Of a stretch of DNA of 64,000 nt, positions 34,590 through 43,204 are shown piece after piece. The position numbers and the translations under genes are program-made. This stretch comes from CBDAQV01 sp965199335 (GTDB lineage Bacteria; Pseudomonadota; Alphaproteobacteria; CALMVH01). The stretch is from contig CBDAQZ010000004.1 in the NCBI GenBank assembly GCA_965199335.1, forward strand, positions 62,001 through 126,000, given 5' to 3'. How positions within the stretch are numbered: position 1 is the first letter of the stretch; each line of letters begins with the position of its first letter. The notes under the pieces were generated by a model. It searched no databases, was not told the DNA's origin, and saw only the letters and a program-made list of their open reading frames with translations.

Positions 34590-34753
34590 GGGATCTGTTC
34601 CTCGTTATCGTTTGAATCGGCGCGAACTGGACCGAAGTCGTGTGGGTTATAGGTCAAGCTCTCGCCGCTGTAAATGCAGCGTGTTGCGGAAAGTTTCATT
34701 TCAAGTATCAAGTTTCAGAAATCACGCTATCCTTTGCAAAATTGTCACGCCAA

Positions 34754-35830
34754 TCAGCCGTTTTTCTCTGTAGCTTGCGCCGTTAGAAAATTTAGAACCG
34801 CCGTTTCTTCAGCGGTCAGCGCATGCCGATCGCTCGTCGCGGCCTTGTCGGCCTTCAATTTCCTTTCCAGCACAACCGACTTCTGCCGAAAGGCATCGAT
34901 TACTTGTGGATGGATGTAACATTTGCGGCAGATTGCCGGTGTATTGCCCAGGTGCTCCGCGACTCGCTTGACCACTTCCGCGATGAGACGTTTTTCCTGC
35001 GTCAATGTCTCGGGCGGGTCGATTTCGGCGAAATACAAGGCACAGAACAATGTGCCGGCCCAGGTTCGGAAATCCTTGGCGGTAAAGTCGTGCCCGCCTG
35101 AGATTTCGTGAAGATAGGCATTCACATCGTCGCTATGGATGTGGTGCGCGCCGCCCTCGGGATTCCGATACCGGAACAGCTCGTGTCCGGGCAGGTCCTG
35201 ACAACGGCGCACAACCTTGGCCACGCGGGCATCGTGCAGTGCGATGTCATGTTCCTTGCCCGATTTGCCGCGGAAGCGAAAACGCAGCGTGTTGCCGGCA
35301 ATCTTCACATGCTCGTCATGCAATGTGGTCAGGCCGTACGAATCGTTGGCATGCGCGTATTCGTCGTTGCCGACACGGATGCAGGTCTTTTCCAGAAGAT
35401 ATACCACCGTCGCCAGCACTTTCTCTCGCGGCAGGCCGGGGCGGCGCAGATCGGCATCCACGCGGGCGCGGATCGTCGGCAGGGCAGCGCCGAACGCGGT
35501 CATCTTGTGGTATTTCGAAGCATCGCGCACCTCGCGCCAGCGCTCATGGTAGCGGTATTGCTTGCGGCCACGCGCATCCTTACCGGTCGCTTGCAAATGG
35601 CCATTGGCGATCGGGCAGATCCAGACATCGGTATAGGCGGGCGGCAGCACCAGATGATGGATACGCGCCAGCGTTTCGGTATCGGTTACTTTCGAGCCAT
35701 CCGGATTCTTGTATGTATAACCTGTCTTTGCGGTGCCATGCCGCGTGATCCCGGGCGAATCGTCATGCACATAGCGCAGATGCGCCGAACGTGCGGCGGC
35801 AAGCGCCGGATCGGATATGGCTTGGGTCAC
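34754..35830 (-). CDS. DNA topoisomerase IB (poxvirus-like)
   Basis: This is a 358-residue eukaryote/poxvirus-type type IB topoisomerase, which relaxes supercoils by a 3'-phosphotyrosine intermediate. The N-terminal beta domain has GYTYKNPDGSKVTDTETLAR and YTDVWICPIANGHLQATGKD. The catalytic domain has EKTCIRVGNDEYAHANDSYG, FRFRGKSGKEHDI and FTAKDFRTWAGTLFCALYF. The predicted active tyrosine is in CRKCYIHPQVIDAF. Arginine and lysine residues of the catalytic set are in these blocks. Such genes are common in free-living bacteria with no essential role. Confidence 0.95.
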   Translation of the reverse strand: MTQAISDPALAAARSAHLRYVHDDSPGITRHGTAKTGYTYKNPDGSKVTDTETLARIHHLVLPPAYTDVWICPIANGHLQATGKDARGRKQYRYHERWREVRDASKYHKMTAFGAALPTIRARVDADLRRPGLPREKVLATVVYLLEKTCIRVGNDEYAHANDSYGLTTLHDEHVKIAGNTLRFRFRGKSGKEHDIALHDARVAKVVRRCQDLPGHELFRYRNPEGGAHHIHSDDVNAYLHEISGGHDFTAKDFRTWAGTLFCALYFAEIDPPETLTQEKRLIAEVVKRVAEHLGNTPAICRKCYIHPQVIDAFRQKSVVLERKLKADKAATSDRHALTAEETAVLNFLTAQATEKNG

Positions 35831-35835
35831 CAGGC

Positions 35836-36219
35836 TTACTTACAGGGATAAGCCTTCATGAGCATGCCGAGGAAGATCGCCGAAAACGGCTGCTCCATCT
35901 GCGTCGGCAGGGCATTGGCCATCAGCAGATAGTTCTGCTTCAGCTGGTCGACACCCATCTTGCTGAAATCCGGACAGAACAGCAGCGGCGATTTGCTGTT
36001 GGCGTTGTTATAGACCTGCACGATCTCTGCCATGTCGAAGGCGCCCTGCAGCTGGCTGCCGCACACCTTGACGGCATCGGGCGCCGTATCCTCGCACACC
36101 GCCTTGACCTGGCCGGCGTTATGGAAGCTGAACGCCTCGCCCTGCTGGGCATGGGCGGGAAGGCCGACAAGCAGCGAAGCGAGGACGACTGGGGCAAAAA
36201 ACTTGAGACGGTTTTTCAT
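35836..36219 (-). CDS. Rap1a/Tai-like exported protein
   Basis: The ATG at 36219 gives 127 residues with a signal peptide (KFFAPVVLASLLVGLPAHA). The mature part has four cysteines, in VKAVCEDTAP, VKVCGSQL, LLFCPDFSK and the C-terminal AYPCK. That spacing and the YPC end match the Rap1a/Tai immunity fold (PF18602). Rap1a itself neutralises a type VI amidase effector, but the fold is widespread outside toxin loci. No effector or type VI gene is seen nearby. It sits 5 bp from the topoisomerase gene, on the same strand. Confidence 0.7.
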   Translation of the reverse strand: MKNRLKFFAPVVLASLLVGLPAHAQQGEAFSFHNAGQVKAVCEDTAPDAVKVCGSQLQGAFDMAEIVQVYNNANSKSPLLFCPDFSKMGVDQLKQNYLLMANALPTQMEQPFSAIFLGMLMKAYPCK

Positions 36220-36373
36220 AATAGGTCCGGCGCGATTGATTGCAGTAATGCATACGCTAAGCGTTACCGCGATCAATAGGTTCCGGCTATGTGACTACAG
36301 TGTCGGCACGTCTTGTTCATAGCTAAGTCGGTCGAATGGAGCTGACTGAACAATCAGCTGCGACGCAGAGGCA

Positions 36374-36760
36374 TCAGACGTTCGTTTTGTCTGGCCCCGA
36401 GCGCCACTTGAGTTTCCATAGAGCAAAGACAGCGCAAAGAAATACACTCTCAAGTATATAAAGCATGTAATCCGCATGCTTCAGGTGTTTTAGAAGAAGT
36501 CCCATGACAAATTGGGTGACCTGGCAGCAAAAAATAATCATCCAGAATTGCTTTTGCCTTTGATAAAGCCTGATGCGATCAGGGTTGGCTTCCGGCGGGC
36601 GCAAGAAAAACATCTGATGAATGAAGATCCCGATGCCGATTACAGCTAGCAAGATCAGACCAACCCAAAGCGCGATCACGGAACCCGATATCACAAAACA
36701 ATCCGATGAAAACGACGGGCACCAGCAGGTTACGCCGTTACTGCAATGATTCAAGGCCAT
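36374..36760 (-). CDS. Small membrane protein of unknown function
   Basis: A 128-residue protein from the ATG at 36760 (an earlier TTG is less likely). After a Cys-rich head (CSNGVTCWCPSFSSDCFV) come probable membrane helices: VIALWVGLILLAVIGIGIFI, WMIIFCCQVTQFVMGLLL and YMLYILESVFLCAVFAL. A basic connector (RLYQRQKQ) lies between the first two. I do not recognise the family. The surrounding DNA is visibly richer in A and T than the rest of the window, which suggests transfer. Confidence 0.6.
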   Translation of the reverse strand: MALNHCSNGVTCWCPSFSSDCFVISGSVIALWVGLILLAVIGIGIFIHQMFFLRPPEANPDRIRLYQRQKQFWMIIFCCQVTQFVMGLLLKHLKHADYMLYILESVFLCAVFALWKLKWRSGPDKTNV

Positions 36761-36931
36761 TACCGCCCCCGGAAATTCCAATAGGTAATATTAACAGCCT
36801 ACCCCAGGAAATACTAGGGCAATTTTATTCAATAACGTTATGCTACAACCACTATATCGCAAGCATCGATGAAAACGGGGTGCAGCGCTATTGCAATGAG
36901 TTACGGCCCATGGGGCTATTTCATAGCAATA

Positions 36932-37921
36932 TCAGCCGCCCATGGCCGTGCTTTTCATTCTCATCTTTACACCGTTGCTGCGCTGGCCTGAACCACCCGT
37001 GTTTTCGGGCAGGAACGTGGCAATTTGATTCTGAACATTCTCCAGCACACTTTTCATGTTTCTGGAGCTGGACGGTATCGCAAGGTAAAAGCTACCTGGA
37101 TTGTTTTCGGACTCTTGCACGCGGGCGCCATTTATTCCCTTGCTCTGCAGCATAGTGGCGAGCGTATTCAATTGAGTTTCGATACCAGCAATCGGGACGG
37201 TCCGGACCACTGGCTCCCTGCGGTTGTTTTCCTCGTTCCAGACCGCTTGGTCGGTTTGCCAAAGTCTGGGGCTCGAGAAATTGATCGCTACCTTGGCGGT
37301 TTCCGCTGGATCGAGCTGGGTTTTGCTTTTGGAATGCCCGCTGATCGCTGTCAATATGCTGGGAATTATCGCAGCTAGACGCCATGACGGCGAGGCTTCG
37401 GGCTGCGCCGGCCGTGAGCTGGCCCGCGTGTCGTTGTTGCCATGAGATACATTTGCAAACGCTTGCAAAACTTCCGGACCTGGCGCCGTGACGGGTTTCC
37501 TGGCGACAGCGGCATCCAGCATGTCCGCGGCTACCAGCTTGGGCTGCTCAGCCCGCCATGCTCCATAGGCGGCCACGTCCGAGTCACGGAACTGGTCGCC
37601 TAGCAGAAATTCGTTTTTGGCTTTGGTCTCCCTGCGAGACGTAGAGTCCGACGTCATATGGTCGACAAAACTATCGAAAGCCACGGCAGCCCGCGTCAAA
37701 AGTGAAAGCGGCGCTGGCCTGTTAAGCGTCAAGCCCTCGCGATTGGGATCATGCCTGATTACAGCATTGTTGTATTTAGTGACGCTCAGCCCAAGAGTGT
37801 CATCGATCAAGGCGGCCCAGCGCACCATATGCGACGGATGCGACTGGGAGGCATCCCGCACGATTTGCCGGGGTCCTTGGTCTATCAGGTCGTATTTATC
37901 GACTTCTCTGTTATGAAACAT
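36932..37921 (-). CDS. Hypothetical protein (329 aa), unrecognised
   Basis: The ATG at 37921 has a good ribosome site (GGAG, 7-base spacing). The product is mainly hydrophilic with one short hydrophobic stretch (WRLAAIIPSILTAI, about residue 190) and no signal peptide. Low-complexity Ser/Asn-rich segments follow, and it ends GGSGQRSNGVKMRMKSTAM. I find no known motif. Codon use is less GC-biased than that of the neighbours. Its placement with the membrane protein at 36374-36760 in an AT-richer stretch suggests an acquired pair, but there are no mobile-element genes. Confidence 0.65.
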   Translation of the reverse strand: MFHNREVDKYDLIDQGPRQIVRDASQSHPSHMVRWAALIDDTLGLSVTKYNNAVIRHDPNREGLTLNRPAPLSLLTRAAVAFDSFVDHMTSDSTSRRETKAKNEFLLGDQFRDSDVAAYGAWRAEQPKLVAADMLDAAVARKPVTAPGPEVLQAFANVSHGNNDTRASSRPAQPEASPSWRLAAIIPSILTAISGHSKSKTQLDPAETAKVAINFSSPRLWQTDQAVWNEENNRREPVVRTVPIAGIETQLNTLATMLQSKGINGARVQESENNPGSFYLAIPSSSRNMKSVLENVQNQIATFLPENTGGSGQRSNGVKMRMKSTAMGG

Positions 37922-38007
37922 CAGAAATCTCCGTATTCAAAATGTAATATCGGGACATTAACAACCTGAAATGTAAAAAACAACATAATTTCTGGTCAAC
38001 TAGCTGG

Positions 38008-39345
38008 TTAACCCAGAACACTCTGCTCAAGCCAGTGAATATTGTAAGTGCCATCTATAAAGGTCGGCTCCCGCAATAATCGCTGGTGCAGCGCCAGATT
38101 TGTGTCGATGCCGACGATCACGAACTCGTCCAGCGCGCGGCGCAGACGCATCAGGCATTCGTTGCGGGTCGCGCCGTGCACGATCAGCTTGGCGATCATG
38201 CTGTCGTAATGCGACGGAACGCGATAACCGGCATACATCGCGGAATCGATGCGCACACCTATGCCGCCCGGCGGATGCCATGCGGTGATGAGCCCCGGCG
38301 AAGGAATGAAGGTCTCCGCATTCTCGGCATTGATGCGGCATTCGATCGCATGGCCATTGAAACGGACATCCGCCTGTTTTACCGACAGCGGCAGGTCGGC
38401 AGCGATGCGTATCTGCTCGCGGATCAGGTCCATCCCGGTCACCATTTCGGTTACCGGATGCTCGACCTGGATGCGCGTGTTCATCTCCATGAAGAAGAAC
38501 TCGCCGTTCTCGTACAGCATCTCGATCGTGCCGGCGCCGCGATATCCCATGGCGGCGACCACATCGGCCGCCAGCTTGCCGACCCTGGTGCGCTCGGCGG
38601 CGTTCAGCCCCGGCGACGGGCTTTCCTCGATCACCTTCTGGTGACGGCGCTGGATCGAGCAATCGCGTTCGCCCAGATGGATCGCGTTGCCCTTGCCGTC
38701 GCCGAACACCTGCACCTCGATATGACGCGGCTGCTGCAGGTAACGCTCCATATAAACGGAATCGTTGCCGAAATTGGCCTTCGCTTCGGTCCGGGCCATG
38801 CGCCAGGCCGGCACCAGATCCTCGTCGCTGCGGGCAACCTTCATGCCCTTGCCGCCGCCGCCGTTCGATGCCTTGATCAGGATCGGGTAGCCGACCTTCT
38901 TCGCGGCATCCAGCGCCTCTTCCGGCGTATCGACCGCGCCGTCCGAGCCTGGCGTGACCGGCAGTCCGAGCCTTGCGGCCTCGGTGCGGGCGCTGACCTT
39001 GTCGCCCATCAGGCGGATATGCTCGGGGGACGGACCGATGAAGGTGATGCCATGCGCCTCGACCATCTCGGCGAATTGCGCGTTTTCCGACAGGAAGCCG
39101 ACGCCGGGATGGATCGCATCGGCATTGGTGATGGCGGCAGCCGAGATCAGCGCCGGCATGTTCAGATAGGATTCGCGCGAGGACGGCGGCCCGATGCACA
39201 CGCTTTCATCGGCCAGGCGCACATGCATGGCGTCGGCATCGGCAGTGGAGTGCACCGCGACCGTCTGTATGCCCATCTCGCGGCAGGCGCGATGGACGCG
39301 CAGCGCGATCTCGCCGCGATTCGCGATCAGGATTTTTTCGAACAT
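38008..39345 (-). CDS. accC: Acetyl-CoA carboxylase biotin carboxylase subunit
   Basis: AccC carboxylates biotin on AccB with ATP and bicarbonate, the first half-reaction of fatty-acid synthesis. The 445-residue protein has the biotin-carboxylase N-domain (FEKILIANRGEIALRVHRAC), ATP-grasp elements (ASNGGGGKGMKVARSDEDL, EMNTRIQVEHPVTEMVTG) and the C-domain. The start follows the accB stop by one base, so the pair is translated together. The usual alphaproteobacterial partner aat is not adjacent. Confidence 0.98.
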   Translation of the reverse strand: MFEKILIANRGEIALRVHRACREMGIQTVAVHSTADADAMHVRLADESVCIGPPSSRESYLNMPALISAAAITNADAIHPGVGFLSENAQFAEMVEAHGITFIGPSPEHIRLMGDKVSARTEAARLGLPVTPGSDGAVDTPEEALDAAKKVGYPILIKASNGGGGKGMKVARSDEDLVPAWRMARTEAKANFGNDSVYMERYLQQPRHIEVQVFGDGKGNAIHLGERDCSIQRRHQKVIEESPSPGLNAAERTRVGKLAADVVAAMGYRGAGTIEMLYENGEFFFMEMNTRIQVEHPVTEMVTGMDLIREQIRIAADLPLSVKQADVRFNGHAIECRINAENAETFIPSPGLITAWHPPGGIGVRIDSAMYAGYRVPSHYDSMIAKLIVHGATRNECLMRLRRALDEFVIVGIDTNLALHQRLLREPTFIDGTYNIHWLEQSVLG

Positions 39346-39346
39346 G

Positions 39347-39823
39347 CTACTCTATGACCAGCAGCACTTCGCCGAATTCGACCGGCTGCGCGTCCGATAC
39401 GACGATCTGCACCACCTTGCCGCCCTTGGCCGCCTTGATCGGGTTCATCACCTTCATCGCCTCGATGATCAGCAGCGTATCGCCGGGGGCGACGATGCTG
39501 CCCGCCGTCACGAACGGGCCGGACGAGGGATCGGGACGCAGATAGGCGGTGCCGACCATGGGCGAGGTCACCGCGCCCGCCGTCTGTGCCGTCGGCGCGC
39601 CGGACGTTGCGGGCGCAGCCTCGATCGCAGTCGCTGAGGGGGCATGGATATGACCGGCATGATGCACCGGCGCTGCGGACACCACGGTCTGCCCCTTGGC
39701 GACGCGAATCGCTTTGTCCCCTTCCGAGACTTCGATCTCGGTCAGGCCGGTTTCTTCCATCAGCGCCGCAAGTTCGCGGATCGCATCGCTATCGATGTCG
39801 AAGGATTTCGTTTCTTTTACCAT
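39347..39823 (-). CDS. accB: Acetyl-CoA carboxylase biotin carboxyl carrier protein
   Basis: AccB carries the biotin of acetyl-CoA carboxylase. The 158-residue protein has an N-terminal segment (KETKSFDIDSDAIRELAALM), a His/Ala/Pro-rich linker and the C-terminal biotinyl domain. The modified lysine lies in LIIEAMKVMNPIKAAKGG. It lies between aroQ and accC, the arrangement common in this class. Confidence 0.98.
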   Translation of the reverse strand: MVKETKSFDIDSDAIRELAALMEETGLTEIEVSEGDKAIRVAKGQTVVSAAPVHHAGHIHAPSATAIEAAPATSGAPTAQTAGAVTSPMVGTAYLRPDPSSGPFVTAGSIVAPGDTLLIIEAMKVMNPIKAAKGGKVVQIVVSDAQPVEFGEVLLVIE

Positions 39824-39826
39824 TGT

Positions 39827-40276
39827 TCATCCGATCAATCTTGCCACCGCTTCGACCGCGGCAACGTAGCCGTGCGGGCCCAGGCCGCAAATCACGCCGT
39901 CCGCCACGGGCGAGACGAACGAACGGTGGCGGAATTCTTCCCGCTTGTAAATATTGGACATGTGAACCTCGACGAGCGGCAGCCCAACTGCCTTAAGCGC
40001 ATCATATAGCGCGATCGAGGTATGGCCGTAGGCTGCAGGGTTGATCACGATTCCCTGCGCCGTGCCGTTCGATTCCTGAATCCAGTCGATCAGCGCGCCC
40101 TCGTGATTGCTGTGCCGCCAGTCAAGCAGGAAGCCTAGCTCTTCAGCCCTGGCGCGGCACATCGCCTCGATCTTGGCGAAGCTTGTCGTGCCATAGATCT
40201 CGGGCTCGCGCGTGCCGAACAGGTTCAGGTTCGGCCCGTTGAGCACCAGAATGGTCTTTTGCCTCGAGAGACTCAT
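39827..40276 (-). CDS. aroQ: Type II 3-dehydroquinate dehydratase
   Basis: AroQ dehydrates 3-dehydroquinate in the shikimate pathway. The 149-residue protein has the family's ILVLNGPNLNLFGTREPEIY, WRHSNHEGALIDWIQ, NPAAYGHTSIALYDAL and EVHMSNIYKREEFRHRS blocks. The catalytic tyrosine lies in the flexible IYG loop and the histidine in EVHMSN. It precedes accB in the same operon with a 3 bp gap. Confidence 0.97.
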   Translation of the reverse strand: MSLSRQKTILVLNGPNLNLFGTREPEIYGTTSFAKIEAMCRARAEELGFLLDWRHSNHEGALIDWIQESNGTAQGIVINPAAYGHTSIALYDALKAVGLPLVEVHMSNIYKREEFRHRSFVSPVADGVICGLGPHGYVAAVEAVARLIG

Positions 40277-40315
40277 CCGACCGCTATAGCGCGGGCAGCA
40301 CGCGGGGGCAATCCA

Positions 40316-40795
40316 TCATCCCGGCAGCCGGAAGGTAGGGCTGAATATCCTCTGGCCTTCGCTGGTCACGACGACGAAGCGGTAGACGCCACCGCCCAGC
40401 GGCAGGTCGCTGTCGCATTTTTCCTCGCACTGGCGGCCCGCGCCGCAGGTCCAGCCGTGCCAGGGGGTGACGACCAGCTGCGAATCGGCTTCGATGCGTA
40501 CCGGTGCCTGCAGGGATTTGCTGTTGTCGTACTGGGTACAGTCGGCGACCGCCTCGACCGTCATGCGCGCCGCCCATTTGAACTCGGCCACCTGGTCGAT
40601 CTCGATACCGCGCTGGATCACGACCGCGTGGTCGCTCGCATTGGCGATCTTCAGGCCGATGGCGATGCGCTCGTGCGGGCGCGACCCGTCTGTGACGCCG
40701 GTCAGGCTTAGGGCGAGCGGCTCCGTTTCATCGGCGCGCGCCAGGCCGGCAAGGCAGAACACCAGAACGATCGGCACGGCAAGACGCAACTTCAT
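40316..40795 (-). CDS. Exported hypothetical protein with conserved cysteines
   Basis: This 159-residue protein has a signal peptide (KLRLAVPIVLVFCLAGLARA). The mature part looks like a beta-sandwich (LALSLTGVTDGSR, IGLKIANASDHAVVIQRGI), with cysteines in ADCTQY, GWTCGAGRQCEEKCDS that could form disulfides. The strand pattern suggests an immunoglobulin-like periplasmic domain. I do not recognise it. It lies downstream of a larger leftward gene and upstream of aroQ with a gap of about 40 bp; cotranscription is possible. Confidence 0.7.
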   Translation of the reverse strand: MKLRLAVPIVLVFCLAGLARADETEPLALSLTGVTDGSRPHERIAIGLKIANASDHAVVIQRGIEIDQVAEFKWAARMTVEAVADCTQYDNSKSLQAPVRIEADSQLVVTPWHGWTCGAGRQCEEKCDSDLPLGGGVYRFVVVTSEGQRIFSPTFRLPG

Positions 40796-40859
40796 CGACC
40801 TCTCCCCCTCATATCGGGCAGATCATATCGCCTTGTGCCGGACCGTTCCAGTCGTGTCC

Positions 40860-42227
40860 TTATATTGCCAGCTGCCGCAGCGGTGTAGCAGTCACATGTG
40901 CTTCGATAGCAGAGGTCGAGGCGCGCCTGACCCAGCCCAGCCGCTGTGCCCACTCGGTCGGTGGCGTATGTGCCAGCGTGTCGCCGAAGTGCACGATGTT
41001 GCCGATGGTCCCCATCATCCGCGCCTCGCTCAGTTGCGAGGCATTCTGAGGGCCCGAGACCTGCCTCAGCGTCAACTGGCGGGTCTCGGGCGTGATGCGG
41101 TCGACCGCGACCTGGATATCCATCGCCTGCCGGAATGTCGTCAGATGGCGGCGATGTTCGGGATTCTCGGGGTCGAGCGCGGCGCGCAGGCTCTGGCCGA
41201 CAAAGGCGCGGGCCTTGTCGTGCGTCGCATGGGCTGGTGCAAGGCCGATATCGATATCCTGTTTATAGCCGGTATAGCCTAACAACAGCTGGGGCTTCCG
41301 CATCTGGTTCAGCTGGTAAAGATGCAGCGTATCGATGGTCTGGCCGTCGCGGGACAGGTCGAAATTGAATTCGGCCGCCAGCATCCTGCCTTTCTGATTA
41401 TAGAAGCCGATGACGCGCCGTTCCCTGACATTGACGTCTCCGCCCGTCGCTGCATCGAACTGCGTACCGCCGCTATAGGACGAACGCAGGCGCAACGGTA
41501 CGAAGCTTTCGGTGCCGCGCCATTTGGAATCGGTCAGCTCGTGGATGATCTGGCGGTATTCCGGCGCACCGGGATTGAGGACGCCGTGCAGGCCGCTTCC
41601 CGAAACCATCTCCACCTTGCCGATCCCCAGCACTTCGCTTGCCACGCCCAATGGATGCAACGCATCGCCGCGCACGCCGATCAGGGGCCGGTTGTCGCTG
41701 GTGTAGTTTCCCATCCAGGCGCCCTCCGCGCCCACCAGGCGCGCACCATCCAGATGGTTGTTCGGCTCCAGGAGCTTGCGGAACTGTGCGATCGCCGGGC
41801 TGAAATGGATGACAGTATTCATGGTGACGAGGTCGAGCCCGTCAAGCCACGGCTCCAGACTTCTCGCCTGGGCGACATGCTCGGTCAGCGGTTTCTCGGA
41901 AAACACGGCGCGCAATCCCGGCACTTCGTCGCGCAGCAACCGCAGCATGGGATCGTGCTCGCGGTCGAAGCAGGCCATGACGGCGGCGAACGGCGCGTGG
42001 TCGCCGTTCCATACCTGCAGGGCGTCCGGTCCGGTGGCGAATACCCTGCCTGCAGGATCGATGCCGGCTGTCCTGAGTGCAGCCTCCGCCGCGCCCCGGC
42101 GCTCGGGCCACGGCTCGACCACGACGATGTCGAGCGACGGCTCTACCCGCGTCGCGTTGACAAGGGCGTCGAGATGGATGGCGCCCATGTAGCCATGGCC
42201 GAACTGTATGACCGTCTTCCGATCCAT
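40860..42227 (-). CDS. Gfo/Idh/MocA-like Rossmann protein, unassigned
   Basis: This 455-residue protein opens with TVIQFGHGYMGAIHLDALVN, a Rossmann-fold N-terminus like that of Gfo/Idh/MocA oxidoreductases. It keeps a version of their EKP motif (FSEKPLTEHVAQARSLEPWL), where the lysine normally acts in catalysis. The rest (from about residue 150) does not match a family I know: GAEGAWMGNYTSDNRPLIGV, SSYSGGTQFDAATGGDVNVR and a long C-terminal helical region. It stands alone, preceded by a short AAGGTTT/AAACCTT inverted repeat. The substrate is unknown. Confidence 0.65.
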   Translation of the reverse strand: MDRKTVIQFGHGYMGAIHLDALVNATRVEPSLDIVVVEPWPERRGAAEAALRTAGIDPAGRVFATGPDALQVWNGDHAPFAAVMACFDREHDPMLRLLRDEVPGLRAVFSEKPLTEHVAQARSLEPWLDGLDLVTMNTVIHFSPAIAQFRKLLEPNNHLDGARLVGAEGAWMGNYTSDNRPLIGVRGDALHPLGVASEVLGIGKVEMVSGSGLHGVLNPGAPEYRQIIHELTDSKWRGTESFVPLRLRSSYSGGTQFDAATGGDVNVRERRVIGFYNQKGRMLAAEFNFDLSRDGQTIDTLHLYQLNQMRKPQLLLGYTGYKQDIDIGLAPAHATHDKARAFVGQSLRAALDPENPEHRRHLTTFRQAMDIQVAVDRITPETRQLTLRQVSGPQNASQLSEARMMGTIGNIVHFGDTLAHTPPTEWAQRLGWVRRASTSAIEAHVTATPLRQLAI

Positions 42228-42240
42228 AATGCACTCATTT

Positions 42241-42265
42241 TTAAGGTTTCATAAACCTTTTAGCG
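42241..42265. repeat. Short inverted repeat upstream of the Gfo/Idh-like gene
   Basis: AAGGTTT and AAACCTT flank a three-base centre (CAT) a dozen or so bases ahead of the start codon at 42227. It might be an operator or a small hairpin in the leader. No regulator gene is adjacent to suggest which. Confidence 0.4.
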
Positions 42266-42306
42266 CATTTCACAGAAAACTAGCAATAGAAATCCCAGGC
42301 GGGAAA

Positions 42307-43065
42307 TCAGCTTTTGTCTTCGACCCGTTTCTTCAATTCGTCCAGCGGCAGCGCGCCATCGACCAGCTTCTTGTTCACGATCATGGTCGGCGTGCCGTGG
42401 ATGTTCAGTGTGTCGGCCAGGCTGGCGTTCGCCTGCAGTTGCTTTGCGATCTCCGGCTTGTCCATGTCGACCTTCAGCTTGGCGTAGTCGACGCCGGCAG
42501 TCTGGGCGATCTGCTTGATCGCGTCGTCGTCCAGGGCGCCCTTGTAGTCCAGCAGGGCGTCATGCATCGGCAGGTACTTGCCCTGCTCCTTGGCGGCCAG
42601 CGCGGCCTTTGCCGCCAGCAGCGAACCCGGGCCCAGGATCGGGAAGTCCTTGAAGATCACCTTCAGGTTGGAATCCTGCTTGATGAGCGTCTGCAGGTCG
42701 GGATGGATCTGCTTGCAGTAGTGGCAAGAGTAATCGAAGAACTCGACCAGCGTCTCGCTGCCATTCGGATTGCCGGCGATCGGCGAATCGGCGTTGTAGA
42801 TGTCGGCGGCCTTGCCGCTGATCGCGGCATTGGCGGCTTCCTGCTTCTTGGCGTCCTGCTTTTCCTGGAACGCGGCCAGCGCGTCGTTGACGGCCTCCGG
42901 ATTGCGCTTGAGGAAATCCTTGATCGCGGCGTCGAAGGCGGCTGTGGGCATAGTGACCGTGATCGTCTGCGGTGTGCTGGCATCGTCCGCGCGCACCATG
43001 TGCGGCACTCCGACGACCAGAGACCCAGCCAACAAGACAGAACCCAAGCGCAGTGCGGAAACCAT
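42307..43065 (-). CDS. DsbA-family thiol:disulfide protein
   Basis: This exported thioredoxin-fold oxidoreductase is 252 residues from the ATG at 43065, which follows GGGAGG by 7 bases. After a signal peptide (ALRLGSVLLAGSLVVGVPHM) there is a helical N-terminal segment (DAAIKDFLKRNPEAVNDALA). The catalytic EFFDYSCHYCKQIHPDL follows, with CHYC as the redox pair. The cis-proline loop is HGTPTMIVNKK. The ScsC/BdbD-like layout is a common alphaproteobacterial DsbA variety. It would introduce or repair disulfides in the periplasm. Confidence 0.93.
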   Translation of the reverse strand: MVSALRLGSVLLAGSLVVGVPHMVRADDASTPQTITVTMPTAAFDAAIKDFLKRNPEAVNDALAAFQEKQDAKKQEAANAAISGKAADIYNADSPIAGNPNGSETLVEFFDYSCHYCKQIHPDLQTLIKQDSNLKVIFKDFPILGPGSLLAAKAALAAKEQGKYLPMHDALLDYKGALDDDAIKQIAQTAGVDYAKLKVDMDKPEIAKQLQANASLADTLNIHGTPTMIVNKKLVDGALPLDELKKRVEDKS

Positions 43066-43204
43066 ATGCAAACCTCCCGGAATTAGCGGAGTGAATTATT
43101 AACCATGAAACGTTAACAAAACAACTATCATGCGAAGCCCGCCCTTGCTGCGGCGTTCGACCATACTAACTGGTAGCTGGTCACCAACTCTGGAATTGAG
43201 AATC

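Noticed and set aside
35836..36219. Rap1a/Tai-like gene as evidence of a type VI secretion immunity locus
   Set aside because: There is no effector, Hcp, VgrG or sheath gene anywhere in the window, and the fold is common in unrelated proteins.
38086..39357. 423-codon plus-strand frame opposite accC
   Set aside because: Shadow of accC; no ribosome site and a biased composition.
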